DNA of 64,000 bases from Butyrivibrio sp. INlla14 (GCF_900102515.1 NZ_FMVS01000025.1:1-64000); one strand, 5' to 3'. Positions 36,164 to 46,285 are shown, numbered from the stretch's first letter. Numbers and translations: made by a program. Notes: generated by a model not told the origin, from the sequence alone.

Positions 36164-37063
36164 ATGAGCAATAAAATAAAAGTAGCCAGTGTGCAGTTTG
36201 CATGTGGCACAATTGCTTCTTCAGATGAGGAGCAGGTAAAAAGAAATATAGAAACAGCAGACAGACTTACCAGGCAGGCTGCAGCAAATGGGGCAAAAAT
36301 AATTCTTTTATCAGAACTTTTTGAGAGATTCTATTTTTGCCAGGAAAGGCGCTATGACTATTATGAACTGGCTCTTCCTCTTTCAGAAAACCCTGCAGTG
36401 CAGCACTTTAAGAAACTTTGCGCAGACCTTAAGGTTGTTATGCCAATCTGTGTTTTTGAAAAGGATGGAAATACATTCTATAACTCAGTTGTGATGATAG
36501 ATGCTGACGGAAGTGAACTTGGAGTGTACCGCAAGACTCATATTCCGGATGACCATTATTATCAGGAAAAATTCTATTTTACTCCTGGTAATACTGGCTT
36601 CAAGGTGTTTGACACTGCCTATGGCAAGGTTGGTGTTGGCATTTGCTGGGATCAGTGGTTTCCAGAGACGGCAAGATGTCTTGCTCTTCAAGGAGCGGAT
36701 ATTATCCTTTATCCTACAGCTATTGGCTCAGAGCCAATTCTTGATGTGGACAGCTCAGGACATTGGATGCGTACGATGCAGGGACATTCTGCAGCTAATA
36801 TCATTCCGGTTGTGGCAGCCAATCGAATTGGAAAAGAGGATGTTGAGCCATCAGAAGAAAATGGAGGCCAGAAGTCATCCCTTACTTTCTATGGATGTAG
36901 CTTTTTAACTGACCATACTGGGGAAGTTATAGCAAAGGCTAGCCGTGACCAGGAGGAAATCATCTATGCAGAATATGACTTTGCAGAAAATGCCAAGCTT
37001 CGCGCTTCCTGGGGGCTTTTCAGGGACAGAAGACCTGAATGCTATGGTTTAATTACTAAATGA
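36164..37063 (+). CDS. aguB: N-carbamoylputrescine amidase
   Basis: A 299-residue nitrilase-superfamily enzyme that hydrolyses N-carbamoylputrescine to putrescine, CO2 and ammonia. The catalytic triad is visible: Glu51 (LLSELFER), Lys124 (YRKTHIPD) and Cys161 (GICWDQWFPE). The sequence closely follows the plant and Pseudomonas AguB pattern (VASVQFACGT at the start, DRRPECYGLI near the end). The ribosome site is weak and far (GAGGT about 13 bases before the ATG), hinting at lower translation. It is the last gene of the polyamine operon and is followed by a strong terminator. Confidence 0.95.
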   Translation: MSNKIKVASVQFACGTIASSDEEQVKRNIETADRLTRQAAANGAKIILLSELFERFYFCQERRYDYYELALPLSENPAVQHFKKLCADLKVVMPICVFEKDGNTFYNSVVMIDADGSELGVYRKTHIPDDHYYQEKFYFTPGNTGFKVFDTAYGKVGVGICWDQWFPETARCLALQGADIILYPTAIGSEPILDVDSSGHWMRTMQGHSAANIIPVVAANRIGKEDVEPSEENGGQKSSLTFYGCSFLTDHTGEVIAKASRDQEEIIYAEYDFAENAKLRASWGLFRDRRPECYGLITK

Positions 37064-37101
37064 TTATTTGTAAATAGACAAAATTATTTCAAAAGAAAAA
37101 T

Positions 37102-37148
37102 GCTGCCATTTAGATGACCAAAGACCTTCTAAGTGGCAGCTGCTTTTT
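37102..37148. terminator. Bidirectional terminator between aguB and hslO
   Basis: GCTGCCATTTAG (37102-37113) pairs with CTAAGTGGCAGC (37129-37140), 12 pairs with one G-U. On + it is followed by TGCTTTTTA; on - the other side reads ATTTTTCTTTTG. It serves both the polyamine operon and the convergent hslO gene, whose stop codon overlaps the T-run. Confidence 0.9.
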
Positions 37149-38043
37149 ATTTCTTTATCTTTGCTTTTTCTTTTATTTCTTTTAGTTCATCAACGCTGAA
37201 CTTATAAGCTTTATTACAAAACTGACATTTAAGCTCAATCTCTTTTCCATCATCGATCATGCCCTGAATTTCTTTCTCGCCGATGAGCATAAGAGCTCTT
37301 TCTACACGGTCCTTGTCGCAGTTGCAGTAGAAGTTAAGATCTACTGTGTCTGTAAACTCAATATCAAATCCATCAAGAACAATCTTAAGCATATCCTCTG
37401 GGGTTTTACCTGCCTTAAGGATATCTGTAACTGAAGTGAACTTTCCAAGGTTGAACTCAAGATGTGTAATTGTCTGCTCGTCTGCAAAAGGCATGAGCTG
37501 AACAATGAAACCACCGGCAGCAACTACAGAAAGATTTTCTCTTTCTACCAGAACACCAAGGCCAACAGAAGAAGGAGTCTGCTCAGACTTTGTGAAGTAG
37601 TAGGTGAAGTCCTCTGCCACCTCTCCTGAATAAAGAGGTACCTGGCCAACATATGGCTCTTTTAACCCCATATCTCTTATTACGGTCATGGTTCCTTCGC
37701 CAATTCCGCCACCTACGTTAAGATGTCCCTCGGCATTTGGCTCCATGATAACGTATGGGTTTACGACATAGCCCTTAACATTTCCCTTGTTGTCTGCGGT
37801 TGCAAGAACACCCTTGAGGGGGCCATCGCCATCCATTTTAACAGTGATCATATCACTGTCGTTGTCCATCATCTGTCCCATCATTACAGTACCTGTCATG
37901 AGCCTTCCAAGGGCTGCTGTAGCAATTGGGGAAAGTCCATGGGCTCTTCTGCCATAATCTGCAAGATCTTTTGTTGTTGCTGCAAAGGCTCTGATCTGAG
38001 CATTTCCAGCTGTTGCTCTAACCATATAATCTTTATATGCCAT
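37147..38043 (-). CDS. hslO: Redox-regulated chaperone Hsp33
   Basis: A 298-residue cytoplasmic holdase that becomes active on oxidation. The redox switch is intact: C240-N-C242 and C273-Q-F-C276 bind zinc when reduced and form disulfides when oxidised. The N-terminal core starts DYMVRATAGNAQIRAFAATT and holds GRLMTGTVMMGQMM, typical of the family. GAGGAAA precedes the ATG. It stands alone, convergent with the polyamine operon. Confidence 0.96.
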   Translation of the reverse strand: MAYKDYMVRATAGNAQIRAFAATTKDLADYGRRAHGLSPIATAALGRLMTGTVMMGQMMDNDSDMITVKMDGDGPLKGVLATADNKGNVKGYVVNPYVIMEPNAEGHLNVGGGIGEGTMTVIRDMGLKEPYVGQVPLYSGEVAEDFTYYFTKSEQTPSSVGLGVLVERENLSVVAAGGFIVQLMPFADEQTITHLEFNLGKFTSVTDILKAGKTPEDMLKIVLDGFDIEFTDTVDLNFYCNCDKDRVERALMLIGEKEIQGMIDDGKEIELKCQFCNKAYKFSVDELKEIKEKAKIKK

Positions 38044-38376
38044 TTAAATTTCCTCGCTATTTTCTATATGAACAATGTGATTGTTTTTGCTAACCCATAA
38101 ATAATAATAGATAAATCAATTTCTGTAAATGTTAAGTGGTATTACTGGTTAAATCTAGATTTATTACTTGACCATCATTGCTAAAGCAATTTAGATAATG
38201 GTCAAAAATGCAAAATATTATCTGAAAAATGAAATGCTAAAATCGAGCAAAATGCCTAAAATATCATACTAGATACAACATAATTTGTGACATTTTTATT
38301 GTCTGCGATCTAGAGGGGGATTGCAATTCTTAAAATGTTACCAAAAAGAGGGGAAAGGAAAAAGGAGGTTGTTGGG
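38044..38376 (+). promoter_or_regulatory. Regulatory region before the rhamnogalacturonan enzyme
   Basis: A 333-base A/T-rich spacer between divergent genes. It contains a perfect 12-base palindrome AAATCTAGATTT (38151-38162) and, 5 bases on, an inverted repeat TTGACCAT (38168-38175)/ATGGTCAA (38198-38205) enclosing a second hairpin ATTGC-TAAA-GCAAT. These look like operator sites for a carbohydrate-responsive regulator. No clear -35/-10 pair was found. AAAGGAGG (38361-38368) is the ribosome site for the ATG at 38377. Confidence 0.5.
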
Positions 38377-41300
38377 ATGTACAAAGGTAGTAACTTTCGT
38401 TCCAAGGCACTAGGGAAGGGCCTTGCTCTTTCAATGAGCGCCTTAATGGCAGCGTCAAGTATTGCTACAGCCACAGGCACTATTACCGTTTCTGCTGAGG
38501 AAGGAGCTGCGGCTCTTTTATCTTCAGAAGAGGAAGTGCAGGAAGAATCAGGTGCTGCAAACAATGGCAGCAGCACTGAAGAAAACGGTAGTAAAGAGGC
38601 TTCTTTAGAGAAGTCTGAAGAAAGCAAGGAGGAGTCTTCCGAAGAGGCTTCAGGGGAAAAGTCAGATGAGGAATCATCTAAGGAAGCGTCTGCAGAAGCA
38701 TCTTCTGATTCTTCAGCAGATGTTCTCGGGGCAAAAAAGACTCTTTCTACAACAGAACTTAAGGCTGAACTCTCAGACGGCGTTATAGCTGATCAGGGAG
38801 AGGATGGCTTTGAGAACTTTACTGAAGATACAGTTATTGCTGATATCAAGTTTGGTGAAGGCAGAGATGTAAGTTCTAAAAACGTTTATGATGAGGAAAA
38901 GGGCTACGGATTTAGTGATGTTGACTATAGCCAGGAGGCTAAGGGCTGGTCAAACAATATTTACTATCCAAGAGTTCCTTTAGTTTCTGCAGGCGCCGGC
39001 AATGTTGTTGATGCTGATACTTATGTTGCTATAGCCAGCAAGATATGGACAGAGACAGAGAGCACAGGATATGGTGTTTACACTTATGAGAGCACATCAA
39101 CCTTTGATCTTGATCTTTACAATGCAGATTACAAGGTAGCTGTTACATTTACTAACCCTACATCAGAAAGCTACACAGCTGCTCTTGAGGCAGAAGATAT
39201 CACAAAGGTTACAGGAATCACAGTTCCTGCAGGCGAGACTAAGACAGAAGAGTTTGAGGCTAACCTTGTTGATGGAAAGCTTAATCTTAAATTCCTTGGC
39301 ACAAGCTCAGCCACATCTATGAATGATGCCAAGACAACAAAGGTTTACATATCTGAAGTAAAGGTAACACGCCTTGCTACAGAAGAAAAGGGTGAGAAGC
39401 CTACAGTATTTGTGGCTTCTGATTCTACAGTTCAGACCTATGATTCTTATTACTATCCACAGACTGGATGGGGACAGGTTCTTTCATCATACTTTGGTGA
39501 TCTTGTAGAGGAAAGAGAATGCGTAGACTGCGGATTTAGTCAGTCACAGACCTATGAAACTACAAATGCTATAGTTGAGAACCGTTCAATCGGTGGACGT
39601 TCTTCAAAGTCCTATATTGACGAAGGTAAGTTTGATGACCTTTTAGAGGACATCAAGCCTGGTGATTACCTCCTTGTTCAGTGGGGACATAATGATGCTA
39701 CTTATTCAAGACCAAACCGCTATGTTTCAGCAGATGATTTTGAAAAGTGGATCATGGTATATGTAAATGGTGCAATTGAAAGAGGTGCTACACCTGTACT
39801 TGTAACTCCAGTTGCCCGTTACAGCTACACTACAAATTCAGATGGAACTTTAAAATCTTTTGCAAGCAACTTTGAAGCTTACAGACAGGTAATGCTGCGT
39901 CTTGCTTCTGAGTATGATATTCCATATGTTGACCTTACACAGCGTTCGATCGACGTATGTAACAACTTTGGAATCGAAGGCTCCAAGATGCTTTTCCTTA
40001 AGCTGGCTGCTGGAGAAGTGTCAACAGGTGCATATGCTGGCGGCGTAGATGATTCTACTCACCTTCAGTACTATGGAGCACTTAAATTCGCTGGCTGCGT
40101 AGCTCAGGGTATTGTCGACTATGCAAATGGTGATGTTGAGGGAGCTAATGACAAGCTTGATGATCTTGCTTCTCTTGTAGTTGTACATACAGCTACTGAG
40201 GCACCTAAAAAGCCTACAGGCCTTAAGACAACATCAGTTGGTGCAACAAGTATTTCACTTGAGTGGGAAGCTTCAGAAGGATCAGAACTCTACTATATTT
40301 ATAGAGCAGAACTTCCTGAGGGCAAGACAATTGATGATATTGACTTTACAGGTGCAGAAAAGTATTCCGTATCTGGCAAGACCAGTTATGTAGATCCTAA
40401 CTGCGGTGCTGCAACTTATGTATATGCAGTTGCTGGATTTAACAGCTTTGGTGTTGGAGAATTCTCTGACAAGATTGCTGTTAAGACCAAGGAAGCTGGA
40501 TATCGTTTTGACTTTAACTATAACAATTCTCCTACAATGAAGGATTGGACAGGCGTTAACCAGAATGAGATGTATTCAGCTGATAAGGGCTATGGCTGGA
40601 TTACAGCTCCAAATAACGGCCGCGACAGAAGCGGAAATGGTAACGCTGATTCATCTGCAATGGCAGACGACTTTAACCTTGGAAGCGGTGAGTTTGCTGT
40701 AGATCTTCCAAACGGTTCATATGAAGTTACTATTTATGCAGCAGATCTTTTGAGCGGAACAAGTACAATTAAGGCAGCATATTCAGCAGAGGGTAAGTCA
40801 ATTGGCTCAATTGCCTGCAAGCAGTCCCTTGGAAGCTGCACAGGTGTTGTAGAAGTAAAAGATGGCCAGATGAACATCACAGTTGAAGGTACTAACCAGT
40901 ACATCAATGGTCTTACTATCACATCACTTCTTCCAGCACCAGGAAATCTTGCTATTACAGAGCTTTCTTTTGGCACAACAACAGCTACATTCCTTCTTTC
41001 ATTTACAAAGGTTGAGAATGCAGTATCCTACAACGTTTACCAGAAGAGTGATTCAGATGCTGAGTTCCATATTGTAAAGAGCTATACAGCACAGGAACTT
41101 ATTGATAATGAGCTTGACTGCCGTGCTATGTCGGCAGCACTTGGCGAGACATATTCCTACTATATGACATGTGTTGTTGAAGATGGATCTGAGTCAGCAC
41201 CAAGTAATATTGTAACTCAGGAAATGCTCGATAAGAGTGTAACAGTTCCTGTAGCAGTTAAAAATGTTAAGTGCACAAGCCCTGAAAATGGACAGACTGA

Positions 41301-44300
41301 GCTTCAGAATACAGTTACTCTTACATGGGATGAAAGTCCAGCAGAAGAAAGTGTTATCAAGTATATCATTTATCGTTCTGAAAAGGCTGAGACAGATAAG
41401 GGATTTAAGGAGTTTACAAAGGTAGGAGAGAGCACAACTAATACTTTTGTAGATGAGAGCGAAGGCCTTGCTACTAATGTTCACCATTATTACAAGGTTG
41501 CAGCTATGAACGCAGGCGGAATTGGTGAGCTTTCAGAAACTTGCGTGACACCTGTTGCTGGTTCACTTATTGCTGGTGGACTTGAATCATATGCATCAAG
41601 AGCAGTAGTTGCAATCAATCTTGCAGGCGCTGCTGGCGGAGAGACTAAGGTTTCAGCTACAGATGCAGAAGGAAATCAGATCACAAGCGGAGTTTACCTT
41701 TCATGGAGGAGCTTCCCTGGTGATTTTAGCGGAAAAGAACTTACAACAACCTTTGATGTTTACAGAAATGGCCAGCAGATTGCTTCAGGCCTTAGCGTAA
41801 CTAACCTTGTAGATGAGGCAGGAAGTGCTTCTGATACTTATAAAGTTGTTGGATCAAATGATTCTTCACTTGGCCTTAGCGCTGTAGATACAGCAGTATG
41901 GGCTAACCAGTACATGGAGTTTTCTCTTAATAAGCCAGAAGATGAGACAATGCCAAATGGCTCAACATGCACATATACAGCAAATGATATGTCTGTTGCA
42001 GATCTTGATGGAGATGGAGAACTTGAGCTTATCGTAAAGTGGTATCCAAGCAATGCTCAGGATAACTCAAAGTCAGGCTATACAGGAAAGACTTTCATTG
42101 ATGGATATGAAGTAAACTTCTCAACTGGTGCGGCTTCTCTTATGTGGAGAATTGACCTTGGCGTAAATATTCGTTCTGGTGCACACTATACACAGTTCCA
42201 GGTTTGGGACTATGACGCAGACGGAATTGCAGAGATTGCAGTTAAGACTGCTGATGGTACAACATCTTATAGAAATGAAAATGGTACTCTTGTAGAGGCA
42301 GGACATGTTGGAGAATGCAATTCTGATGCACTTCCTGTAGATACGGTAAGTCCAAAATTTGACTACAGAAATTCAAGCGGTTATGTGCTTGATGGACCTG
42401 AATATTTCTCAATGTTTAAGGGAAATACAGGCGATCTTATTGATACAGTAGATTATATCCCAGCAAGAGGTTCTGTTTCAGCCTGGGGAGATGGCTACGG
42501 AAACCGAGTAGACAGATTCCTTTCAGGAACTGCATACCTCAATGGAACAACTCCATTTGCAGTATTTGCAAGAGGATATTACACAAGAACAACACTCACA
42601 GCTTATTACCTTACAAAGACAACTGATGAAGAAGGTAAGGAAGTAGAGCAGATCGGTGTTTACTGGAAGTTTGATACAGATGCTATTGATAATGGCTCTG
42701 CTTATACAGCACAGGGTAACCATGGCCTTTCCATCAACGATGTTGATGGAGATGGCAAGGATGAGATCATCTATGGTTCACTTACAATTGATGATGATGG
42801 CTCTGTTCTCTACAGCACAGGACTTGGACATGGTGATGCAATGCATGTTAGTGACTGGATCCCATCTAATCCTGGTCTTGAGGTAATGGATGTTCATGAG
42901 CATGACAATGCAGCTTACCATGTAGAAATCCATGATGCAGAAACAGGAGAGATCCTTACAGGTTACTACACAGGAAGAGATACTGGACGTGGAATGGCAG
43001 CTGATATAGATCCTACAGCAGAAGGCGCTGAGTACTGGTCAATTGCTAATCCTAATTACACAGGATCAGATGAGCCATCCTGGGATTCCAGAAATGCAAA
43101 CGTATTTAGTTCAAAATCCGGCATCGTTACTAAGATGGATGCTACAAATGAAGCAATGATCGCACTTTCATATGGAGTTACTCCTGCAGTAAACTTTTCA
43201 CTTTACTGGGATGGAGACCTTCTTGCAGAAATGCAGGATCATACCTTCAACAATGCAGCATATGCTCCACTTACAACAACTATTGAGAAGTGGGATTATG
43301 TAAATAAAACAAATGTAATGCTCTTTGAGTCATCAGAAGTGCTTACAAGTAACGGAACAAAGGGTAACCTTGGACTTGTTGCTGATATCCTTGGTGACTG
43401 GAGAGATGAGATTGTTGCAAGATGTTCTTCTGATAACAGCAAGATCAGAGTTTACTCAACAACAATCCAGACAGATTATGTAATTCCTTGCTCACTTACA
43501 GACCTTGCTTACAGAGAGGGTGTTGCTTGGCAGAATGTTGGCTATAACCAGCCTGCGCATACAAGCTACCTTATTTCTGAAGGTCTTATTACAGCTCAGC
43601 TTTCAGAAGGAGCAGTTGATTCTACAAGTGCTACTATTAATTTCACACCTGCAAATGATGGTGTATACGGACATGATGTAGAAGGATACGTTGTTAAAAG
43701 AGCTGACGTTTCAGTAGATGAAAATGGAAACGAGACAGTTGGCGAATATGAAACAATCGCAGAACTTAATGCTAGTGGACTTACATCTTCTGAAATAGCA
43801 GGAAGTGAAAAAGAACAGGTAATAGTAGGCTACGAAGAAGGCAACGTATTCAAGAAGTTTGATATGGGTTATAAGAGCAGCAACGCGAGCGGCTTTATCA
43901 GAATTCTTGCAGATGATTACAATGCGGCAAGTGGATATGGATGGGCAGTAGGCACAGGTGCTAATGTAAACTGGAACAGAGTTGGTGTTGGCATTGAGAA
44001 TGCTGGAGATGCTCAGACAGATATCGAAAAGGCATGTTGCGATCTGACAAGAGCTGATAACGAGCTTAAATTCCTTATTGATGTTCCTGCTGGAGCATAC
44101 AAGGTAGATGTTTATGCTGGCGCTGCATATAACAACAATGCTTATAATAACTGCAAGGTTCTTGTAAATGGTGAAGATCTCGGAACTGTATCACAGTCTA
44201 CTAAGGTTGCAGATATTGTTAAGAGTAAGACAGTAGTATTTGAAGAGAATTCACAGATTGAAGTTGTATCTTCTAATGAAGGATCTTTGGCTATTCTTAA

Positions 44301-46182
44301 TGCAGTAGTGATCACAAATCTTACTCCAGTTTATGGAGATGCTCCTGTAGAGACTGATCCTGTATCTGCTTACAGCTATACAGATAAGAACCTCAAGGGA
44401 GGAAGCTTCTATTCATATAAAGTTGCAGCAGTAGTAGATGGCAAGGAGAGCTTCGTATCAGCTCCTCTTACAGTTCAGACTACATTTGCAATTGCTAAGC
44501 TCAATGAAGAGCTTGAAAGTATGGAACTTGTTCAGGATACACCTCTTGCAAAGGGACAGACAGTTGCTGATCTTCTTGCAGAGAAGAAGTCAGTTATATC
44601 TGTAACAGATGCTGATGGACTTGAGCAGGTAGTAGTAATAACATGGGATGCAAGTGAAGTAGACCTTTCAACACCTGGTGAGTACACAGCTCATGCTTAC
44701 ATTCGCGGATATTCAGAAAATCCTGTAGATGTAAAAGTTACAGTTATTGAAAACGTACCTACAGGCTATGCACCTTTAAATGATATTAAAGTTATCCTTG
44801 GTAACAAGGTAGAACTTCCTGAGTATGTACAGGCAACCTTCCTCAATGGTACAACAAAAGAGGTTAAGGTAAACTGGAACACAGAGAAGTTTGATGAAAC
44901 AAAGCTTGGCGACTATACACTTACAGGAACAGTAGAGGGAACAGAGGATACAGTTACTGTTACAGTACACATCGTAGGCGACTATATCTTATCAGTTGCA
45001 GACAGCTTTGTTGAGGTTGAGTACCTTAATAAGAATTATGTACTTCCAGAGACAGTAGTTGCTACATATGCTAGCGGAGCTACAAAGGCTGCAAATGTAA
45101 CATGGAACACTTCAGATATGGATGTTACAAGTCTTGGCTCAACAATTACTATTGAAGGTACTGTAGAAGACTTCGATGGTACAGCAGTATTAAAGGCAAC
45201 AGTTAAATATCCGGCTGTTGGTAAGTTTGACTTTGGTATCAGCACAAGCCGTGTAGCTGAAGGATGGACTGGCATTACAGTTAACCCAAAGAAGGGAAAT
45301 AAGAAGATTTCTACCTTTGGAAGTGACTATACAGAAGAAAAAGGCTATGGATTTGCTAATGGCGACGTTACAATGGAAGGACGTACTGAAGAGTTTACTT
45401 TTGAAGGTGACTTCCCACGACTTGTTTACACAGACTTCTGTCTGCCAGCTGGTGAAACATTCCTTGTTGATGTAGAAAATGGCACATATCAGGTAGAAGT
45501 TATGAGTAACTCTGTTTACAAGAGTTCTGTATCTGGAACAGTTGAAGGAGTAGCCTTTAACGTTAGCAATGCTGCTAATACTTATACTGTAACTTCTGTA
45601 ACTGCAGAAGTAGCAGACGGACAGCTGAATGTAGAGTTTGGATCTGGCACACCAAGAGTTGGTGCCCTTGTAGTACGCAGAGTCATCACTGATGCTTCTT
45701 ACTATGGCGGTGAAGAAGATCCAGCTGAGGAGACACCTGCTGGAAAGTTTGTTACAAAGTGGGGAAGGACAACTTATGTTCTTGAAGATGGTTCTAACCT
45801 TACAGGAAAGCACGTTATCGATGGCTACACATATTACTTTAAGCAGAATGGTACTATGGTTAAGACAGACTTTGTAGAACTTGAAGATGGCAAGTACTAT
45901 TTTGACGGTGAAGGACATATGGTAACTGGTTTCATGACAAAGTGGTCTTCAAGATACTATTTTGCAGCAGATGGTAAGATGGCTGCAGGTACTCTCATAG
46001 AAGCTGAGGACGGATATGTATACTATGCAAATGCTAAGGGACATATCGTAGTAAGCAACTTTGTAGATCTTGATGATGGCAGACATTTCTTTGACAGTGA
46101 GGGACATATGGTCAAGAATGCAACAATTACTCGCTGGTTCAAGAAATATACCTTTGATGAAAATGGTGTTCTTATTGGCTAA
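38377..46182 (+). CDS. Giant secreted rhamnogalacturonan acetylesterase-lyase (CE12-PL11) with wall-binding repeats
   Basis: A 2601-residue exported enzyme for pectin rhamnogalacturonan I. Order, by my reading: signal peptide 1-40; Ser/Glu-rich spacer 41-115; malectin-like beta domain about 130-335; SGNH esterase about 343-590 with ASDST (Ser350), WGHND (Asn439), DDSTH (Asp559, His562), like CE12 acetylesterases; FN3 about 608-705; malectin-like about 708-850; two FN3-like about 852-1060; PL11-like lyase about 1062-1740, with Ca-type DLDGDGELELIVKWYPS, DYDADGIAEIAVK, DVDGDGKDEIIYG and GDWRDEIVAR; malectin-like about 1823-1985 set within an FN3; Ig-like domains about 2038-2275; malectin-like about 2282-2439; glucan/choline-binding type repeats 2457-2600 (GYTYYFKQNGTM, KYYFDGEGHMVTGF). 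I start at 38377 because AAAGGAGG precedes it. It would deacetylate and cut the same backbone at the cell surface. Confidence 0.9.
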   Translation: MYKGSNFRSKALGKGLALSMSALMAASSIATATGTITVSAEEGAAALLSSEEEVQEESGAANNGSSTEENGSKEASLEKSEESKEESSEEASGEKSDEESSKEASAEASSDSSADVLGAKKTLSTTELKAELSDGVIADQGEDGFENFTEDTVIADIKFGEGRDVSSKNVYDEEKGYGFSDVDYSQEAKGWSNNIYYPRVPLVSAGAGNVVDADTYVAIASKIWTETESTGYGVYTYESTSTFDLDLYNADYKVAVTFTNPTSESYTAALEAEDITKVTGITVPAGETKTEEFEANLVDGKLNLKFLGTSSATSMNDAKTTKVYISEVKVTRLATEEKGEKPTVFVASDSTVQTYDSYYYPQTGWGQVLSSYFGDLVEERECVDCGFSQSQTYETTNAIVENRSIGGRSSKSYIDEGKFDDLLEDIKPGDYLLVQWGHNDATYSRPNRYVSADDFEKWIMVYVNGAIERGATPVLVTPVARYSYTTNSDGTLKSFASNFEAYRQVMLRLASEYDIPYVDLTQRSIDVCNNFGIEGSKMLFLKLAAGEVSTGAYAGGVDDSTHLQYYGALKFAGCVAQGIVDYANGDVEGANDKLDDLASLVVVHTATEAPKKPTGLKTTSVGATSISLEWEASEGSELYYIYRAELPEGKTIDDIDFTGAEKYSVSGKTSYVDPNCGAATYVYAVAGFNSFGVGEFSDKIAVKTKEAGYRFDFNYNNSPTMKDWTGVNQNEMYSADKGYGWITAPNNGRDRSGNGNADSSAMADDFNLGSGEFAVDLPNGSYEVTIYAADLLSGTSTIKAAYSAEGKSIGSIACKQSLGSCTGVVEVKDGQMNITVEGTNQYINGLTITSLLPAPGNLAITELSFGTTTATFLLSFTKVENAVSYNVYQKSDSDAEFHIVKSYTAQELIDNELDCRAMSAALGETYSYYMTCVVEDGSESAPSNIVTQEMLDKSVTVPVAVKNVKCTSPENGQTELQNTVTLTWDESPAEESVIKYIIYRSEKAETDKGFKEFTKVGESTTNTFVDESEGLATNVHHYYKVAAMNAGGIGELSETCVTPVAGSLIAGGLESYASRAVVAINLAGAAGGETKVSATDAEGNQITSGVYLSWRSFPGDFSGKELTTTFDVYRNGQQIASGLSVTNLVDEAGSASDTYKVVGSNDSSLGLSAVDTAVWANQYMEFSLNKPEDETMPNGSTCTYTANDMSVADLDGDGELELIVKWYPSNAQDNSKSGYTGKTFIDGYEVNFSTGAASLMWRIDLGVNIRSGAHYTQFQVWDYDADGIAEIAVKTADGTTSYRNENGTLVEAGHVGECNSDALPVDTVSPKFDYRNSSGYVLDGPEYFSMFKGNTGDLIDTVDYIPARGSVSAWGDGYGNRVDRFLSGTAYLNGTTPFAVFARGYYTRTTLTAYYLTKTTDEEGKEVEQIGVYWKFDTDAIDNGSAYTAQGNHGLSINDVDGDGKDEIIYGSLTIDDDGSVLYSTGLGHGDAMHVSDWIPSNPGLEVMDVHEHDNAAYHVEIHDAETGEILTGYYTGRDTGRGMAADIDPTAEGAEYWSIANPNYTGSDEPSWDSRNANVFSSKSGIVTKMDATNEAMIALSYGVTPAVNFSLYWDGDLLAEMQDHTFNNAAYAPLTTTIEKWDYVNKTNVMLFESSEVLTSNGTKGNLGLVADILGDWRDEIVARCSSDNSKIRVYSTTIQTDYVIPCSLTDLAYREGVAWQNVGYNQPAHTSYLISEGLITAQLSEGAVDSTSATINFTPANDGVYGHDVEGYVVKRADVSVDENGNETVGEYETIAELNASGLTSSEIAGSEKEQVIVGYEEGNVFKKFDMGYKSSNASGFIRILADDYNAASGYGWAVGTGANVNWNRVGVGIENAGDAQTDIEKACCDLTRADNELKFLIDVPAGAYKVDVYAGAAYNNNAYNNCKVLVNGEDLGTVSQSTKVADIVKSKTVVFEENSQIEVVSSNEGSLAILNAVVITNLTPVYGDAPVETDPVSAYSYTDKNLKGGSFYSYKVAAVVDGKESFVSAPLTVQTTFAIAKLNEELESMELVQDTPLAKGQTVADLLAEKKSVISVTDADGLEQVVVITWDASEVDLSTPGEYTAHAYIRGYSENPVDVKVTVIENVPTGYAPLNDIKVILGNKVELPEYVQATFLNGTTKEVKVNWNTEKFDETKLGDYTLTGTVEGTEDTVTVTVHIVGDYILSVADSFVEVEYLNKNYVLPETVVATYASGATKAANVTWNTSDMDVTSLGSTITIEGTVEDFDGTAVLKATVKYPAVGKFDFGISTSRVAEGWTGITVNPKKGNKKISTFGSDYTEEKGYGFANGDVTMEGRTEEFTFEGDFPRLVYTDFCLPAGETFLVDVENGTYQVEVMSNSVYKSSVSGTVEGVAFNVSNAANTYTVTSVTAEVADGQLNVEFGSGTPRVGALVVRRVITDASYYGGEEDPAEETPAGKFVTKWGRTTYVLEDGSNLTGKHVIDGYTYYFKQNGTMVKTDFVELEDGKYYFDGEGHMVTGFMTKWSSRYYFAADGKMAAGTLIEAEDGYVYYANAKGHIVVSNFVDLDDGRHFFDSEGHMVKNATITRWFKKYTFDENGVLIG

Positions 46183-46209
46183 ATAATAGAAATTATTTAC
46201 AGAAACTAT

Positions 46210-46242
46210 AATTCCCGGCCAGAAATGGTCGGGAATTTTTTT
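46210..46242 (+). terminator. Intrinsic terminator after the rhamnogalacturonan enzyme
   Basis: AATTCCCGGCCA-GAAA-TGGTCGGGAATT (12 pairs, one G-U, GAAA tetraloop) followed by TTTTT. A very strong terminator isolating the giant gene as a single-gene unit. Confidence 0.95.
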
Positions 46243-46285
46243 GCTGTTTACTCTTTGTTTACCATGTTTTGTATCATATCATTGA

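Noticed and set aside
45190-45918. 242-codon open frame on the - strand inside the giant enzyme
   Set aside because: Cys- and Ser-rich composition is that of an antisense shadow; the + strand carries clear Ig-like, malectin-like and wall-binding domains there.
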